From the NCBI RefSeq assembly GCF_011039205.1, contig NZ_JAAKEL010000004.1, positions 186,001 through 250,000 on the forward strand: a stretch of DNA of 64,000 nucleotides, written 5' to 3'. The notes beneath the pieces are model-generated. The model ran no database searches and had not been told where the DNA came from. It saw nothing but the letters and a program-made list of their open reading frames with translations. This document shows positions 43,352-53,272 of this stretch, piece after piece (position 1 is the first letter of the stretch; each line of letters starts with the position of its first letter). Made by a program: the position numbers and the translations under genes. This DNA comes from Dysgonomonas sp. ZJ279. Lineage in GTDB: Bacteria > Bacteroidota > Bacteroidia > Bacteroidales > Dysgonomonadaceae.

Positions 43352-43990
43352 ATGAAGAATAATATTTGTGTACTTTTTGATATGGATGGGGTTATGATCG
43401 ATACTGAACCTCAATACGATAAGTTCTGGAAGCATGCTGCCGACAGATATAGTATAGGAATCCCTAATTTCGAGAAAATAATAAAAGGAACAACTCTCCC
43501 AAACATATTAAAGAAGTATTTTTCTGAATACACTCAGGCAGAACGAGATGCTCTTGTGGAAGAGATAGATAAATTCGAAGCGAATATGACGTACCCCGAA
43601 ATACCGGGTTCTATCAAGTTTGTTAATGAATTGAAGAAGCAAGGTATCAAGGTTGGCCTAGTAACCAGTTCTACCGATACTAAATTAATTGGGGTGTACA
43701 GAGATGTACATTTCGATACATTGTTCGACACGGTAGTATCGGCAGCTCGTGTCACTCACGGTAAACCAGCACCCGATTGTTTCTTATTAGCAGCAAAAGA
43801 TCTAGGTGCAGATCCCAAAGATTGTATTGTATTTGAAGACTCTTATGCCGGAATTGAAGCTGGAACAGCCGCCGGTATGAAAGTGATTGGTTTGGCAACA
43901 ACACATCCGGCAGATACACTGATAGATAAATGTGTGAGAGTTATTCCTGATTTTACGAATTTCGATGTTTCAGAGTTATATAGTATCTGA
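43352..43990 (+). CDS. HAD-superfamily phosphatase/phosphoglucomutase-like hydrolase
   Basis: 212 residues. HAD motif I FDMDGVMIDTE with the nucleophile Asp, motif II VTSSTD, motif III Lys in THGKPAPDCF, and motif IV VFEDSYAGIEAG. The small helical cap and motif spacing match beta-phosphoglucomutase or 2-deoxyglucose-6-phosphate-phosphatase-like proteins. It begins 53 bases after the transporter and may share its transcript. Substrate unknown. Confidence 0.88.
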   Translation: MKNNICVLFDMDGVMIDTEPQYDKFWKHAADRYSIGIPNFEKIIKGTTLPNILKKYFSEYTQAERDALVEEIDKFEANMTYPEIPGSIKFVNELKKQGIKVGLVTSSTDTKLIGVYRDVHFDTLFDTVVSAARVTHGKPAPDCFLLAAKDLGADPKDCIVFEDSYAGIEAGTAAGMKVIGLATTHPADTLIDKCVRVIPDFTNFDVSELYSI

Positions 43991-44004
43991 ATAAAGATTA
44001 TTAT

Positions 44005-44047
44005 AAAAGAACGAGGCTTACTATAGTATAGTAAGCCTCGTTCTTTT
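44005..44047. terminator. Strong bidirectional terminator
   Basis: A perfect palindrome with 21-bp arms around a single central base (arms begin AAAAGAACGAGGCTTAC), flanked by A and T runs, lies between the convergent HAD gene and M16 protease gene. Confidence 0.88.
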
Positions 44048-44062
44048 TAATATATTCTCAAT

Positions 44063-46867
44063 TTATTTTTTAGGAACCATTATCACTTCTATTACATTTT
44101 CTTGTGATAGCAATGCTTTTGTTACTGCCTTTACATCTTCAGTTGTCAATGAATTAAGTATTGTCATGTAATTCGAATAAACATCGTCATTGTAAAAATA
44201 ATAAGCATTTAATACTGCATTCCAATAACCGTTTTGTTTAGTATTTTCCTGAAATTTCTTTGCCATATATTCTTTTACTTTTTGGAAATCCTTATCCTTA
44301 GGGCCATCCTGAGCAATTTTATCTAGTTCTCTATGAATAATTTTATTCAATGTAGCTGCTTTATCAGGATCGGTATCGTATGTCATTTGTACAATTGTTT
44401 GCCCTTCGGGAATACGATTGATTTCAACTCTCGAACGCACGCCATATGTACCACCTTCTTCTTCTCTGATTGTTTCTACATATACCATATCCAACACTTG
44501 ATTCAGAGCATCTAGAGCTATACGTGTTTTCTGATCTCTCTTTAGAGTACCGCTATAAAGATCAAATACAGAGGCTTTAGGATTCTTCATCTCTTGTTCG
44601 AAAACATTAGTATATGTACCTTTTCTTATATCATAATTCACATCTTTATATCTGGCATTTTTGTTTCCTGATGGGAGCGATGCCAAGTATTGCTCTACTA
44701 ATGGTTTCATTGCGACTTCATCTACATTGCCTACAAACGTAAATACGAATGAGCCCGGATTAGCAAATACTTCTTTATAAATTTCTATTGTACGGTCATA
44801 ATTAAGTTTCTCGGCATCTTCTAGTTTCAATTCTTTTGTTCGAAGGTTATCTCCGTACATAGCGTATGTTGTTGAATCAGAAAAAATAGCAGAAGGTTCA
44901 GTTTTCATATTCTTCAACTGGTTTTTAATCATATCGAGTAATGATGTATATGCATCCAGATCTTTACGCGGAGCTGTAAAGTACAGATAAGTCAATTGAA
45001 GTAATGTTTCAATATCCTTAATGTTTGATGATCCACTAATATTCTGATCCCATCTACCTACATTCACACCAACCTTAGCTGATTTTCCGGCTAATACTTT
45101 TTTCAGATCCGTAGCACTAAAATTTCCAATACCACCAATATGAGGAACTGCACCTACTAATTCTGCATTATGCATATCATTGTCCGGAACAATAGAAGTT
45201 CCTCCATAAGCTATGGATGACATTAATATTTCATCATCTTTGAAATCAGTCTTTTTAAGAACAACCCTCATCCCATTCGACAATGTCCATGAGGTAGAAC
45301 CTAACTTCTCGTCAGTTTTTGTATCAACAATGCTTCCTGCTTTAGGTAATTGACTTATAAGAGGTTCATTTGATACAGTTTCAGCATATGGAGTTATATT
45401 TTCTGCTTCAACTATTTTAAATATATTCAGTAATTCACTTTCAGAAGGGTAGATAATACCATCCTTCTCGGGACCTGTTACCGATATAACAATATTTTTA
45501 TCAGTTATAATTTGTCTGATAAATTGATTAATGGCATCGGCATCTACCATAGGTGCAAATTGTTTTACAAAGTTATATTCAAATTCAATACCCGGTATTG
45601 CATCGCCATCTGTAAAACTTTCTACATATTCTCTTATATAGGAATCATTCAATTCTTTGCTACGGTTATTATATGCAGTTTCATACCTTTGAAGCAGTGT
45701 AGCCTTGGCTCTTTCTAGTTCAGCATCCGTAAATCCAAATTTACTCACTCTCTCATTTTCTCGTATAAGAGTCGCTAATGTAGCATCGATCTGCCCTTCT
45801 TTACTAAGCGCTATCGTTGTCCAGGCATCTTTAGTTTTAGAGACAAAATAAGGACCATCATAAGCAATAGAAACAGCAAAAGGTGCATCTGCTTTTTGTG
45901 ATATTTCACTTAAACGATCTGAAAACATTTTAGATACAAGTTCTTGCATGACAGACATGATTAATCCGATGTTTGTCTTTTTTAGTTCAGCAGGCAATAC
46001 ATCGTGCTTTATATACAGCGTAACTTGTGTTCTGACAGCCTCCGGATCGGTAGTAATAGCTACAATGGGTTCTTCATTGTCGGGTACCGGATAATATATT
46101 CTTTCGGCCGGATTAGCAGGGGCAGGAATATCAGCAAACATAGCTTTTATCTTTGCTTCCACCTTATCTGCATCAATATCTCCAACTACAATGATGGCCT
46201 GAAGATCTGGTCTATACCATTTATGATAATAATCTTTTAATGTTTGATGTTCAAAGTTTTCAACAACCTCCATTGTTCCTATCGGAAGACGGTTAGCATA
46301 CTTACTATCTTTAAATAGGATAGGTAGCTGCTTCTCCCAAATACGCATTTGTGCGCTACCTCTTGTACGCCATTCCTCTTTTATGATAGAACGCTCTTTG
46401 TCTATTTCTTCATTATCTAAAGTAATGAAGCCAGACCAATCATGCAATATCAGAAGGCAGGAATCGACAACACCCTCACGCACCACAGGTATATCCGATA
46501 GGTTATAAACTGTTTCGTCGAATGAGGTGTATGCATTTACATTTGCTCCGAATTTTGCTCCATTTTTCTCCAAGTAATCAAGCATAGCTTTTCGACCCGG
46601 AAAGTTCTTACTTCCATTGAAAGCCATATGTTCTAAAAAGTGAGCAAGTCCCATCTGAGAATCCTCTTCTTGCATCGAACCTACTTTCTGAGCTATATAG
46701 AAATCAGCCCTTTTCTCAGGATACGCATTTTGACGAATATAATACGTCAAGCCATTACTTAGCTTACCATATCTGACCTGAGGATCGATAGGTAATTTCT
46801 CTTGTGCGTTAACATTAAGAACGAAAGAGAAAGTAAGTAAAGCAATTAGAATAAACAGTTTTCTCAT
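44063..46867 (-). CDS. M16 (pitrilysin-family) zinc protease, two-domain, secreted
   Basis: 934 residues. Signal peptide (1-22, ending NVNAQ), an active N-terminal M16 half with inverted zinc motif His76-x-x-Glu79-His80 (LAHFLEHMAFNGS), and a downstream Glu near residue 157. The C-terminal half (from about 510) repeats the fold without the zinc motif. Such 900-residue M16B proteases act on peptides in the periplasm. It is the only gene between a terminator and the DgkA-like gene 25 bases upstream. Confidence 0.92.
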   Translation of the reverse strand: MRKLFILIALLTFSFVLNVNAQEKLPIDPQVRYGKLSNGLTYYIRQNAYPEKRADFYIAQKVGSMQEEDSQMGLAHFLEHMAFNGSKNFPGRKAMLDYLEKNGAKFGANVNAYTSFDETVYNLSDIPVVREGVVDSCLLILHDWSGFITLDNEEIDKERSIIKEEWRTRGSAQMRIWEKQLPILFKDSKYANRLPIGTMEVVENFEHQTLKDYYHKWYRPDLQAIIVVGDIDADKVEAKIKAMFADIPAPANPAERIYYPVPDNEEPIVAITTDPEAVRTQVTLYIKHDVLPAELKKTNIGLIMSVMQELVSKMFSDRLSEISQKADAPFAVSIAYDGPYFVSKTKDAWTTIALSKEGQIDATLATLIRENERVSKFGFTDAELERAKATLLQRYETAYNNRSKELNDSYIREYVESFTDGDAIPGIEFEYNFVKQFAPMVDADAINQFIRQIITDKNIVISVTGPEKDGIIYPSESELLNIFKIVEAENITPYAETVSNEPLISQLPKAGSIVDTKTDEKLGSTSWTLSNGMRVVLKKTDFKDDEILMSSIAYGGTSIVPDNDMHNAELVGAVPHIGGIGNFSATDLKKVLAGKSAKVGVNVGRWDQNISGSSNIKDIETLLQLTYLYFTAPRKDLDAYTSLLDMIKNQLKNMKTEPSAIFSDSTTYAMYGDNLRTKELKLEDAEKLNYDRTIEIYKEVFANPGSFVFTFVGNVDEVAMKPLVEQYLASLPSGNKNARYKDVNYDIRKGTYTNVFEQEMKNPKASVFDLYSGTLKRDQKTRIALDALNQVLDMVYVETIREEEGGTYGVRSRVEINRIPEGQTIVQMTYDTDPDKAATLNKIIHRELDKIAQDGPKDKDFQKVKEYMAKKFQENTKQNGYWNAVLNAYYFYNDDVYSNYMTILNSLTTEDVKAVTKALLSQENVIEVIMVPKK

Positions 46868-46891
46868 ATTAACTTAATCTAAATTATTTAT

Positions 46892-47284
46892 TTACTGACA
46901 TATAAGATTGTATAATTTTGGAACAAATATAATTAAGCCACAGACTACAGACATAATTGTAGCAACCAGAACAGCAGCCGCAGCCATATCTTTTACTTTC
47001 TTTATTATATCATGCCTTTGCGGGCTTATATAGTCGCACAAATTCTCAATTGCAGAGTTTATTATTTCTAAACTAAATACCAATCCAATCAGGATACATA
47101 TAGCCAGCCATTCTGCAACCGATATGTTAAACACAACTCCCATAAGAATAACACAAACCGATACGACCAAATGTATACGGGCATTGTGCTCCTCTCTAAA
47201 CAAGATTCTCAATCCATCAAAAGCATATCTAAAAGATCTTAATCTTTTACGTATTGAAAACCTTTCCGACTTAAAATCTTCCAT
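46892..47284 (-). CDS. dgkA: Prokaryotic diacylglycerol kinase / undecaprenol kinase
   Basis: 130 residues from the ATG at 47284 (MEDFKSERFSIRKRL). An upstream in-frame extension to 47347 lengthens it by a hydrophobic segment not typical of the family and is rejected. Three transmembrane helices and the DgkA motif LEIINSAIENLCDYI, with HNARIHL before it, identify the family. It phosphorylates diacylglycerol or undecaprenol at the inner membrane. It precedes the M16 gene by 24 bases. Confidence 0.9.
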   Translation of the reverse strand: MEDFKSERFSIRKRLRSFRYAFDGLRILFREEHNARIHLVVSVCVILMGVVFNISVAEWLAICILIGLVFSLEIINSAIENLCDYISPQRHDIIKKVKDMAAAAVLVATIMSVVCGLIIFVPKLYNLICQ

Positions 47285-47461
47285 ATTACTGAAAAAGCAT
47301 TTAAATATAAACGCTAAAGTATAAAAATACACTAGGATAGTAATCATTTTAAACTTTTTTCTTTATGTATTTTTATCATTTATGTACTCTATGAAGTATA
47401 GTCGGGCTTGTTGTTCTGGCTAAGAATCGTTACTTTTGATAAAACTTTAAAATTAATTGAT

Positions 47462-47806
47462 ATGTATAAATATATTTTCTCTATCCTACTTGGATTCATA
47501 TTCTTTTCGTGTGGTGGTGCTTACGATCACACTTTAACTGAAATGGGTAAGTCTGTAAAGCAACACATCAGATATAATGACGAGAAAAACAATATCAAAA
47601 CAAATATTGAAATATTAAAACCTATATCGTATGAGGAAGTACCCGTAGACCAAAGGGTTCAACCTGATGATGTATATTTATGCAAGGTTTATTTAAGAGC
47701 TAATTGGGCATATGTGGGTAGCTCTCGTTTATATAATACTGACGATACACTCAACTGTTATTTCGATAAGAATAAAGTTTTTGTACGAATAGATACGAAA
47801 AAATAA
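47462..47806 (+). CDS. Small lipoprotein of unknown function
   Basis: 114 residues from the ATG at 47462; an extension to 47408 would break the signal peptide. Lipobox FFSC (Cys17) gives a mature protein of about 98 residues with charged, mostly beta-like sequence (VYLCKVYLRANWAYVGSS). It lies 4 bases before the mechanosensitive channel gene, so the two are almost surely co-transcribed. I do not recognise a domain. Confidence 0.75.
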   Translation: MYKYIFSILLGFIFFSCGGAYDHTLTEMGKSVKQHIRYNDEKNNIKTNIEILKPISYEEVPVDQRVQPDDVYLCKVYLRANWAYVGSSRLYNTDDTLNCYFDKNKVFVRIDTKK

Positions 47807-47810
47807 TATA

Positions 47811-49106
47811 ATGGAAGCCGAACAAGTTCAAACAGATTTTGATGATATAATAATCTCTATAAATTCATGGATGCAAGAGTTACTCACTAAATTGGGGGTT
47901 GCTGAGCAATGGATTATTTATACTAAGTTGGTAGTACTGTTAATAATAGTAGCTACCGCAAGTTATCTTTTGCAGCTACTGGTAAGGAAACTTTTGATAT
48001 TTGTATCTCAGCGTATTACTAAAGTAACATCCATATCTTTCTTCAAATACGGAATTAACAATCGATTACCTCATTATCTGGCTCTTATTGTACCATACTC
48101 CTTTGTAAGGAGTGTTATACCTATTATTTTTTTCAATTTTAAAAGCCTGATAGTTCCTTGTTTGAAGATAGCTGATATCTACATGGTATTCATGGTTATA
48201 TGGACTGTTATGGCTGTAATAAAATCATTTGGAGATATACTTCAAGAAAAACCTGCTTTTCATAATAAACCGATGAAAAGCTATATGCAAGTTATCCAAA
48301 TCGTACTTTTTATATTTGGAGCAGTTGCAATCTTTTCGATAGTCACAGGAAAATCGGCTATGGCATTCTTTGCAGCAATGGGAGCTGCTTCTGCCGTTTT
48401 ACTTCTGATGTTTAAAGATTCTATAATGGGGTTTGTAGGCAGTATCCAAATCTCGACTAACAACATGGTGCAGATAGGAGACTGGATTACAATGAATAAA
48501 TATGGTGCAGATGGCTCAGTTGAAGAGATTACACTTACCACTGTAAAAGTTAGGAACTTCGATAAAACAATAACTACAATACCAACATATGCTCTGATTT
48601 CAGATTCGTTTCAAAACTGGCGGGGTATGCAAGAGTCAGGTGGCAGACGTATTAAGAAAGCTGTATATATAAAACAATCTGACATTCGTTTTCTAAATGA
48701 TGATGAGTTAGATAAATTTAAACACATAGATGGGCTAGGTGAATTTATAGCAGAGCATAAGAAAAATAATAAAAAGATAGAAGGTTCCTCGCCATTAGTT
48801 ATCGGACCAAGAATTACGAATAATGACCTGTTCATGCAATATGGCATATATTATCTGCGTCATCATCCTAAAATTAATAAAACGATGACATTAATGGTTC
48901 GCCAGTTAGCCCCGACCCCAGAAGGATTGCCCGTAGAACTATATACATTTACAGACACAGTAGTATGGGCTGAGTACGAAGCCATCTCGACCGAAATATT
49001 TAATCATTTGATCAGTGTCGTTAAATATTTTGATTTACAAATATTTGAAAGTTCGTCGGGTAGTGATGATTACAATGTTTATATGCGTAAAACTGAGAAT
49101 GGGTGA
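47811..49106 (+). CDS. MscS-family mechanosensitive channel, YbdG-like
   Basis: 431 residues. About five N-terminal transmembrane helices precede the pore helix region MAFFAAMGAASAVLLLMF and the MscS beta domain, with FVGSIQISTNNMVQIGDWI, GSVEEITLTTVKVRNFD and TIPTYAL. The extended cytoplasmic domain (SDSFQNWRGMQESGGRRIKK) matches the YbdG subgroup. It would release solutes at hypo-osmotic shock. It follows the small lipoprotein. Confidence 0.92.
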   Translation: MEAEQVQTDFDDIIISINSWMQELLTKLGVAEQWIIYTKLVVLLIIVATASYLLQLLVRKLLIFVSQRITKVTSISFFKYGINNRLPHYLALIVPYSFVRSVIPIIFFNFKSLIVPCLKIADIYMVFMVIWTVMAVIKSFGDILQEKPAFHNKPMKSYMQVIQIVLFIFGAVAIFSIVTGKSAMAFFAAMGAASAVLLLMFKDSIMGFVGSIQISTNNMVQIGDWITMNKYGADGSVEEITLTTVKVRNFDKTITTIPTYALISDSFQNWRGMQESGGRRIKKAVYIKQSDIRFLNDDELDKFKHIDGLGEFIAEHKKNNKKIEGSSPLVIGPRITNNDLFMQYGIYYLRHHPKINKTMTLMVRQLAPTPEGLPVELYTFTDTVVWAEYEAISTEIFNHLISVVKYFDLQIFESSSGSDDYNVYMRKTENG

Positions 49107-49132
49107 TTATTCTACCTAGCAATATAACGGAA

Positions 49133-49162
49133 AAGTTCATAGCATGTCAAAACTATGAACTT
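49133..49162. terminator. Bidirectional terminator between mscS-like and phosphoesterase genes
   Basis: AAGTTCATAG and CTATGAACTT arms with a 10-base loop, followed on the + strand by ATTTTTTT. The phosphoesterase stop codon touches the right arm. Confidence 0.75.
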
Positions 49163-50009
49163 ATTTTTTTAATGTAATTTCTACTATTTCAGGAGGGGCA
49201 AAGAAACGAAAGGGAAAACCTCCCATACCAATACCTGATGTGACATACAGAGATATATTATTCTTTTTTAGCCAGCCATATCTATATTTGTTTCCTGTTT
49301 GCATATATTCGGGATGCCCAGTGCTAGGCATAATAGGAGCCCATAAACCAAAAAATGTGATTTGCCCACCATGTGTATGACCCGATAACATAAGATCTAC
49401 ATGATCGCTATCTAGTACTTCCAAATAGTCGGGGTTGTGAGAAATAAGAATACAAAAATCATGAATCTTGACATCGTCTGTCGTATTCCCTATAATCTGC
49501 ACATCTTCCCAGAAATCTCCGACACCACCAATCTTTATACTGTCATTACCCACTTTAATCCAATACGATTGATTGTCGCATGAATGAAAACCACATTCTG
49601 TCATTTGCTGACTGATAAGTACAGGATCTTCCCAATGATCGTGATTTCCTAATACGAAATAAGTGCCAGACTTACTCTTTAAGTTCTTTATTTCAACAAA
49701 AAAGGGTAGGAGATACCTAGGGTTTTTAGAAACTATATCTCCCCCGATTATTATTATGTCAGGTTCTCTTTCATTTATTCTATTGACTAGCTTGGCAACA
49801 TCTTCACTTGTAAAGTACCGGTCGCAATGTATATCTGATATGAATATTATTTTCTTACCTACAAATCCCTCCGGGATATCTTTGTGAGTAAATGTCAATT
49901 TTATCAGCCGGATATTCCTGGCTTCATAATAACTGTACACTAAAGGTATAATAGTGATGAAAATGGCCGATATAAGGAGAATCAATATATTCTTTTTCCT
50001 AAATGTCAT
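49161..50009 (-). CDS. Membrane-anchored metallophosphoesterase (YkuE/YaeI-like)
   Basis: 282 residues. One N-terminal transmembrane helix (about 7-26) then a calcineurin-like fold with all metal motifs: ISDIHCD, IGGDIVS, LGNHDHWE, ISHNPD and LSGHTHGGQ. Members such as YkuE or YaeI/LpxH-related proteins hydrolyse phosphoesters at the membrane. The start overlaps the stop of the pyrophosphatase gene by 4 bases. Substrate not determinable. Confidence 0.88.
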   Translation of the reverse strand: MTFRKKNILILLISAIFITIIPLVYSYYEARNIRLIKLTFTHKDIPEGFVGKKIIFISDIHCDRYFTSEDVAKLVNRINEREPDIIIIGGDIVSKNPRYLLPFFVEIKNLKSKSGTYFVLGNHDHWEDPVLISQQMTECGFHSCDNQSYWIKVGNDSIKIGGVGDFWEDVQIIGNTTDDVKIHDFCILISHNPDYLEVLDSDHVDLMLSGHTHGGQITFFGLWAPIMPSTGHPEYMQTGNKYRYGWLKKNNISLYVTSGIGMGGFPFRFFAPPEIVEITLKK

Positions 50010-50623
50010 TTTCCGACAAACTCGTTATAATCTTGAATAGATCGCTCAATTACTTCATAAGCCACATCTACACCATATACCCCTGTCAATAAGCAGCGAG
50101 GCTCTTTATCCCCCGGCAAATCTTTATAAGTGGTGAAATAGTGTTTCAGACGTTCTATAACACTGCGCGGAACATCATTTATATCTTTATATTCGCCATA
50201 GATAGCATCATTATCCAAAACAGCAATAAGCTTGTCGTCCGCTTTATTATGATCTAATAATCTAAATCCACCTATAGGGCGTGCTTTCACTATAATGTCG
50301 CCATGTGTAATATCCTTTTCTGTCAGAACGCAGATATCAATAGGATCATCGTCTCCTTCTATATCAGTCCGATTCAGCTGAATATTCGTTAATTCTGCAA
50401 CCCTCGAAGCACTTAATGTTTGAGGAATAAAACCATATAAGGCTGGTATTATATTGGAATATTTCTGAGGACGGTCGATACTCAAATAACCCGTTTCTTT
50501 ATCCACCTCATATTTTACAGTATCAGTAGGTACTATTTCAATAAATGAAGTTACTACTTCAGGTGCATTTTTACCAATGCTGATACCATGCCAAGGGTGG
50601 GCTTTAAATTTCAATTCATTCAT
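50006..50623 (-). CDS. ppa: Family I inorganic pyrophosphatase
   Basis: 205 residues. The acidic metal motif GDDDPIDICVL, KYEVDKETGYLSIDRP and YGFIPQTL identify soluble family I PPase, which hydrolyses pyrophosphate. The canonical DGDPLDV motif is slightly changed (EGDDDPIDI). The length is longer than bacterial 175-residue forms by about 30 residues. It leads a two-gene unit with the phosphoesterase. Confidence 0.92.
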   Translation of the reverse strand: MNELKFKAHPWHGISIGKNAPEVVTSFIEIVPTDTVKYEVDKETGYLSIDRPQKYSNIIPALYGFIPQTLSASRVAELTNIQLNRTDIEGDDDPIDICVLTEKDITHGDIIVKARPIGGFRLLDHNKADDKLIAVLDNDAIYGEYKDINDVPRSVIERLKHYFTTYKDLPGDKEPRCLLTGVYGVDVAYEVIERSIQDYNEFVGK

Positions 50624-50704
50624 TTCTATATTACTTATCTAATTTATAATAAAAACAAATATACATAAAGATTGTTAAAACATCATCTTTTGCTTACAAA
50701 TATG

Positions 50705-50742
50705 AAAACAGGATTCAAGTATAAAACTTAAACCCTGTTTTT
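50705..50742 (-). terminator. Candidate terminator after the LRR lipoprotein
   Basis: AAAACAGG/CCTGTTTT outer arms and AAGT/ACTT inner arms with a mismatched middle lie 32 bases past the stop codon at 50774. T runs flank both sides. Confidence 0.55.
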
Positions 50743-50773
50743 TTCTATTTACCAAAAAATTCGAACGGTCACA

Positions 50774-52990
50774 TTAGTGACAAAATATGTTAGCTCTATA
50801 TGTAGCCAAGGACGGCGATAAATGTATATTTTCCCAGTCTATAACTCCGCAAATACGTATATTATCATTTGTTAATAATGCGCACTGCCCTATATTCAAA
50901 CTTGTTAGATTTGTCATGCCAGACAAATTTATAGAACTCAGATTATTGAACTCGGTAACCTGCAATGCCTTTAAATTACTTAATCCAGAAACAAATGAAA
51001 TATCGTTAACAGATGAAGAATTATATAATGTCAACGATAAATTTGCTAATCCCGATATTGGAGATAAATCGATTGTATTTGCCAAATAATACATACTTAA
51101 TGATTTCAGTTTAGGAAGTCCTGACAACGAAGATATGTCGTTTAGTTGCGAAGCTCCGACAATCAGACTCTCAAGATTATTCAGTCCAGCCAGAGGGGTT
51201 AGATTACTTACTTTTGAGCCTTTTATATCCAAATATTTAAGGGTATGCAAACCGGATAAACCCGAAATATCATTTATTCTCGCTCCGCCAATTGCTAAAA
51301 ACTCAAGATTGTCAAGGTCGACTAGGGGTTCCATAGTTATGGTTCTCGAAGTATTAACAGTAAAATAATAGAATTCTTTAAGGCTTTTCAATTTAGATAA
51401 AAAAGATAGATCACTAATATTTGTCGTAGATAAATCAATTGTTCTGAGATTATTCATATTATTTAGGGATAGCTTTTCCAAATTATCACATTCGAGAAAA
51501 CTAATATATTCTATTGTATTCATATTCGTCATAGTAACTTCAATAAGTGTTCTAAGGAATGTACAGTCCAACGTCTCAAGTTTTGGCATATTATTGAGAT
51601 TCACTTTTTTAATAGCTAGACAAAATTCAAAATCGATCAATTCCAAACTAGGAAGGTCTTGCAATTCTATATTTTCCATCATATCGCAATTTTGCATAGA
51701 TAGAATTTTCAGCCCCATGCTTCCGGAAACAGGGCTTATGTCTGTTATATTTGTGTGACAAAGGTCAATGATTGCCAATTCGGAAAGTTTGTTAAAGTCC
51801 GATGATAATTTTTTAATATTTGTATTATCAAAGTCTATTTCTACCACTCTTAGTTTGCCGGCTATCAATTTCCATACTACGCCCTTCCATTTTGTCACAT
51901 CATTTTCTTCAGCCCAGTTAGCCTCTTCTATACTGCGCATGACACTGGTAGGTCCGGCTGGTTTCAAAACACAAACAGTCAACTTCTTTCCTTCTGCCTG
52001 CAATAGTTCGTTGTTAACCTTTAGCAGATTCAGCAGGATTTCTTTATCGTTGATATCTTCATTACCCAATACTACATCTTCTCCGTTTTCTTCGCCCCAT
52101 TCTTCAATATTTCCATTAGCAAGCATACCGTTCTTTATGGTTATATTGAGCTTGTGTTTTTTCCCTTTTTTCAGCGTTGCAAAGGTTTTCGACAATTCGT
52201 GCTTATATTCTTTGTCTCCTTGTTTAATTATCAACACAGCATTATCCGATTCTATTGAAGACAATACACTCTCATACTTATTGTTCTTTTTATTCAGAGG
52301 TATGCTGAACGTAGATTCTTTGCTGCTTTCTTCGGTTTTCAGAAGACCGGTTTTCACGTCAAATAATACTTTGCCGGGAGTATTTTGGATCTTAACTTCT
52401 AAACTACTGTTATCCGACGATGCGATAGACATGCTTAGCATCGAAAGCTGATGTTTGAATACCAAAGAAACCGGAGTATTTTGATCGGCTGTCGCATATC
52501 CATTGTTTCCATTATTGGCAGTGGCATACAGTAAATCCAGCTTGCTCAAATCCGTCTGATCTGTTAGATCTATCGCTACTTCGTTTTCCTGCCATTCATT
52601 ATTATCAATAAATGGATAATAGGCTTTAAATACCAACCTTTTTCCATCTTCAGGATAATAAATTTTCTCACCCACTGCTTCGAAAGCTGTAGCATTATTA
52701 CTTTCCAATGCCCTGAATTGTAAATTTTTATATTCGCTCAAGATTTCTGTAGACTCCTTATTTACAACTAAAACACCAATTTTATCATTGACCTCCCATT
52801 TGGATTTATCCGGATTCAATTCATCTTGTGTAATTTTAGTTGATTTTTCTTGATTATCTATGGTCATTGCAGACTCGAATCTCACTTCATTGTTATTCTG
52901 GAAATTATTTTCCTGAGTGTTATCGTCGCATCCACTTAGTAAAATCAGAGAGGTTATAAATGTAACCGCTCTTAAACAGATTGTTTTCAT
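50774..52990 (-). CDS. Fimbrillin-like plus leucine-rich-repeat surface lipoprotein
   Basis: 738 residues. Lipobox LLSGC (Cys21). Residues about 35-290 resemble the fimbrillin (Mfa-like) family: WEVNDKIGVLV, KIYYPEDGKRLVFKAYYPF and VSLVFKHQLSMLSM. Residues about 385-720 hold roughly fifteen leucine-rich repeats, several of the internalin/SDS22 kind (DISGLSGLHTLKYLDI, NLTPLAGLNNLESL). Fimbrillin domains polymerise or display proteins at the surface, and LRRs bind protein ligands, so this may be an adhesin. No fimbrial usher or anchor gene is nearby. Confidence 0.85.
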   Translation of the reverse strand: MKTICLRAVTFITSLILLSGCDDNTQENNFQNNNEVRFESAMTIDNQEKSTKITQDELNPDKSKWEVNDKIGVLVVNKESTEILSEYKNLQFRALESNNATAFEAVGEKIYYPEDGKRLVFKAYYPFIDNNEWQENEVAIDLTDQTDLSKLDLLYATANNGNNGYATADQNTPVSLVFKHQLSMLSMSIASSDNSSLEVKIQNTPGKVLFDVKTGLLKTEESSKESTFSIPLNKKNNKYESVLSSIESDNAVLIIKQGDKEYKHELSKTFATLKKGKKHKLNITIKNGMLANGNIEEWGEENGEDVVLGNEDINDKEILLNLLKVNNELLQAEGKKLTVCVLKPAGPTSVMRSIEEANWAEENDVTKWKGVVWKLIAGKLRVVEIDFDNTNIKKLSSDFNKLSELAIIDLCHTNITDISPVSGSMGLKILSMQNCDMMENIELQDLPSLELIDFEFCLAIKKVNLNNMPKLETLDCTFLRTLIEVTMTNMNTIEYISFLECDNLEKLSLNNMNNLRTIDLSTTNISDLSFLSKLKSLKEFYYFTVNTSRTITMEPLVDLDNLEFLAIGGARINDISGLSGLHTLKYLDIKGSKVSNLTPLAGLNNLESLIVGASQLNDISSLSGLPKLKSLSMYYLANTIDLSPISGLANLSLTLYNSSSVNDISFVSGLSNLKALQVTEFNNLSSINLSGMTNLTSLNIGQCALLTNDNIRICGVIDWENIHLSPSLATYRANIFCH

Positions 52991-53272
52991 AAAATTTAAT
53001 GTTAAAATTGTTAATAATGGAAGGTGTTAATAAATATATTTTATATACATAATATAAGACGTAGTTTAGTTAACAAATCGTAAAGTTTTATTGTTGCAAA
53101 TATAAATACAAATATTGAGACTATGAAGCATTATGTGTATACATTTTTTAAATAATCTGATTACGAGTTGATTATTTCCTTTTTTGTCAGGGAAAATTCT
53201 TTTCAACAAAATACTATATTTTAAGATTTCTTTTGCAGATTCTATCATTTGAAATACTTTTCTTTGTAGTAG

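Noticed and set aside
47285-47347. Upstream extension of the diacylglycerol kinase
   Set aside because: It adds a hydrophobic segment before the normal cytoplasmic N-terminus; ATG at 47284 gives the typical family length.
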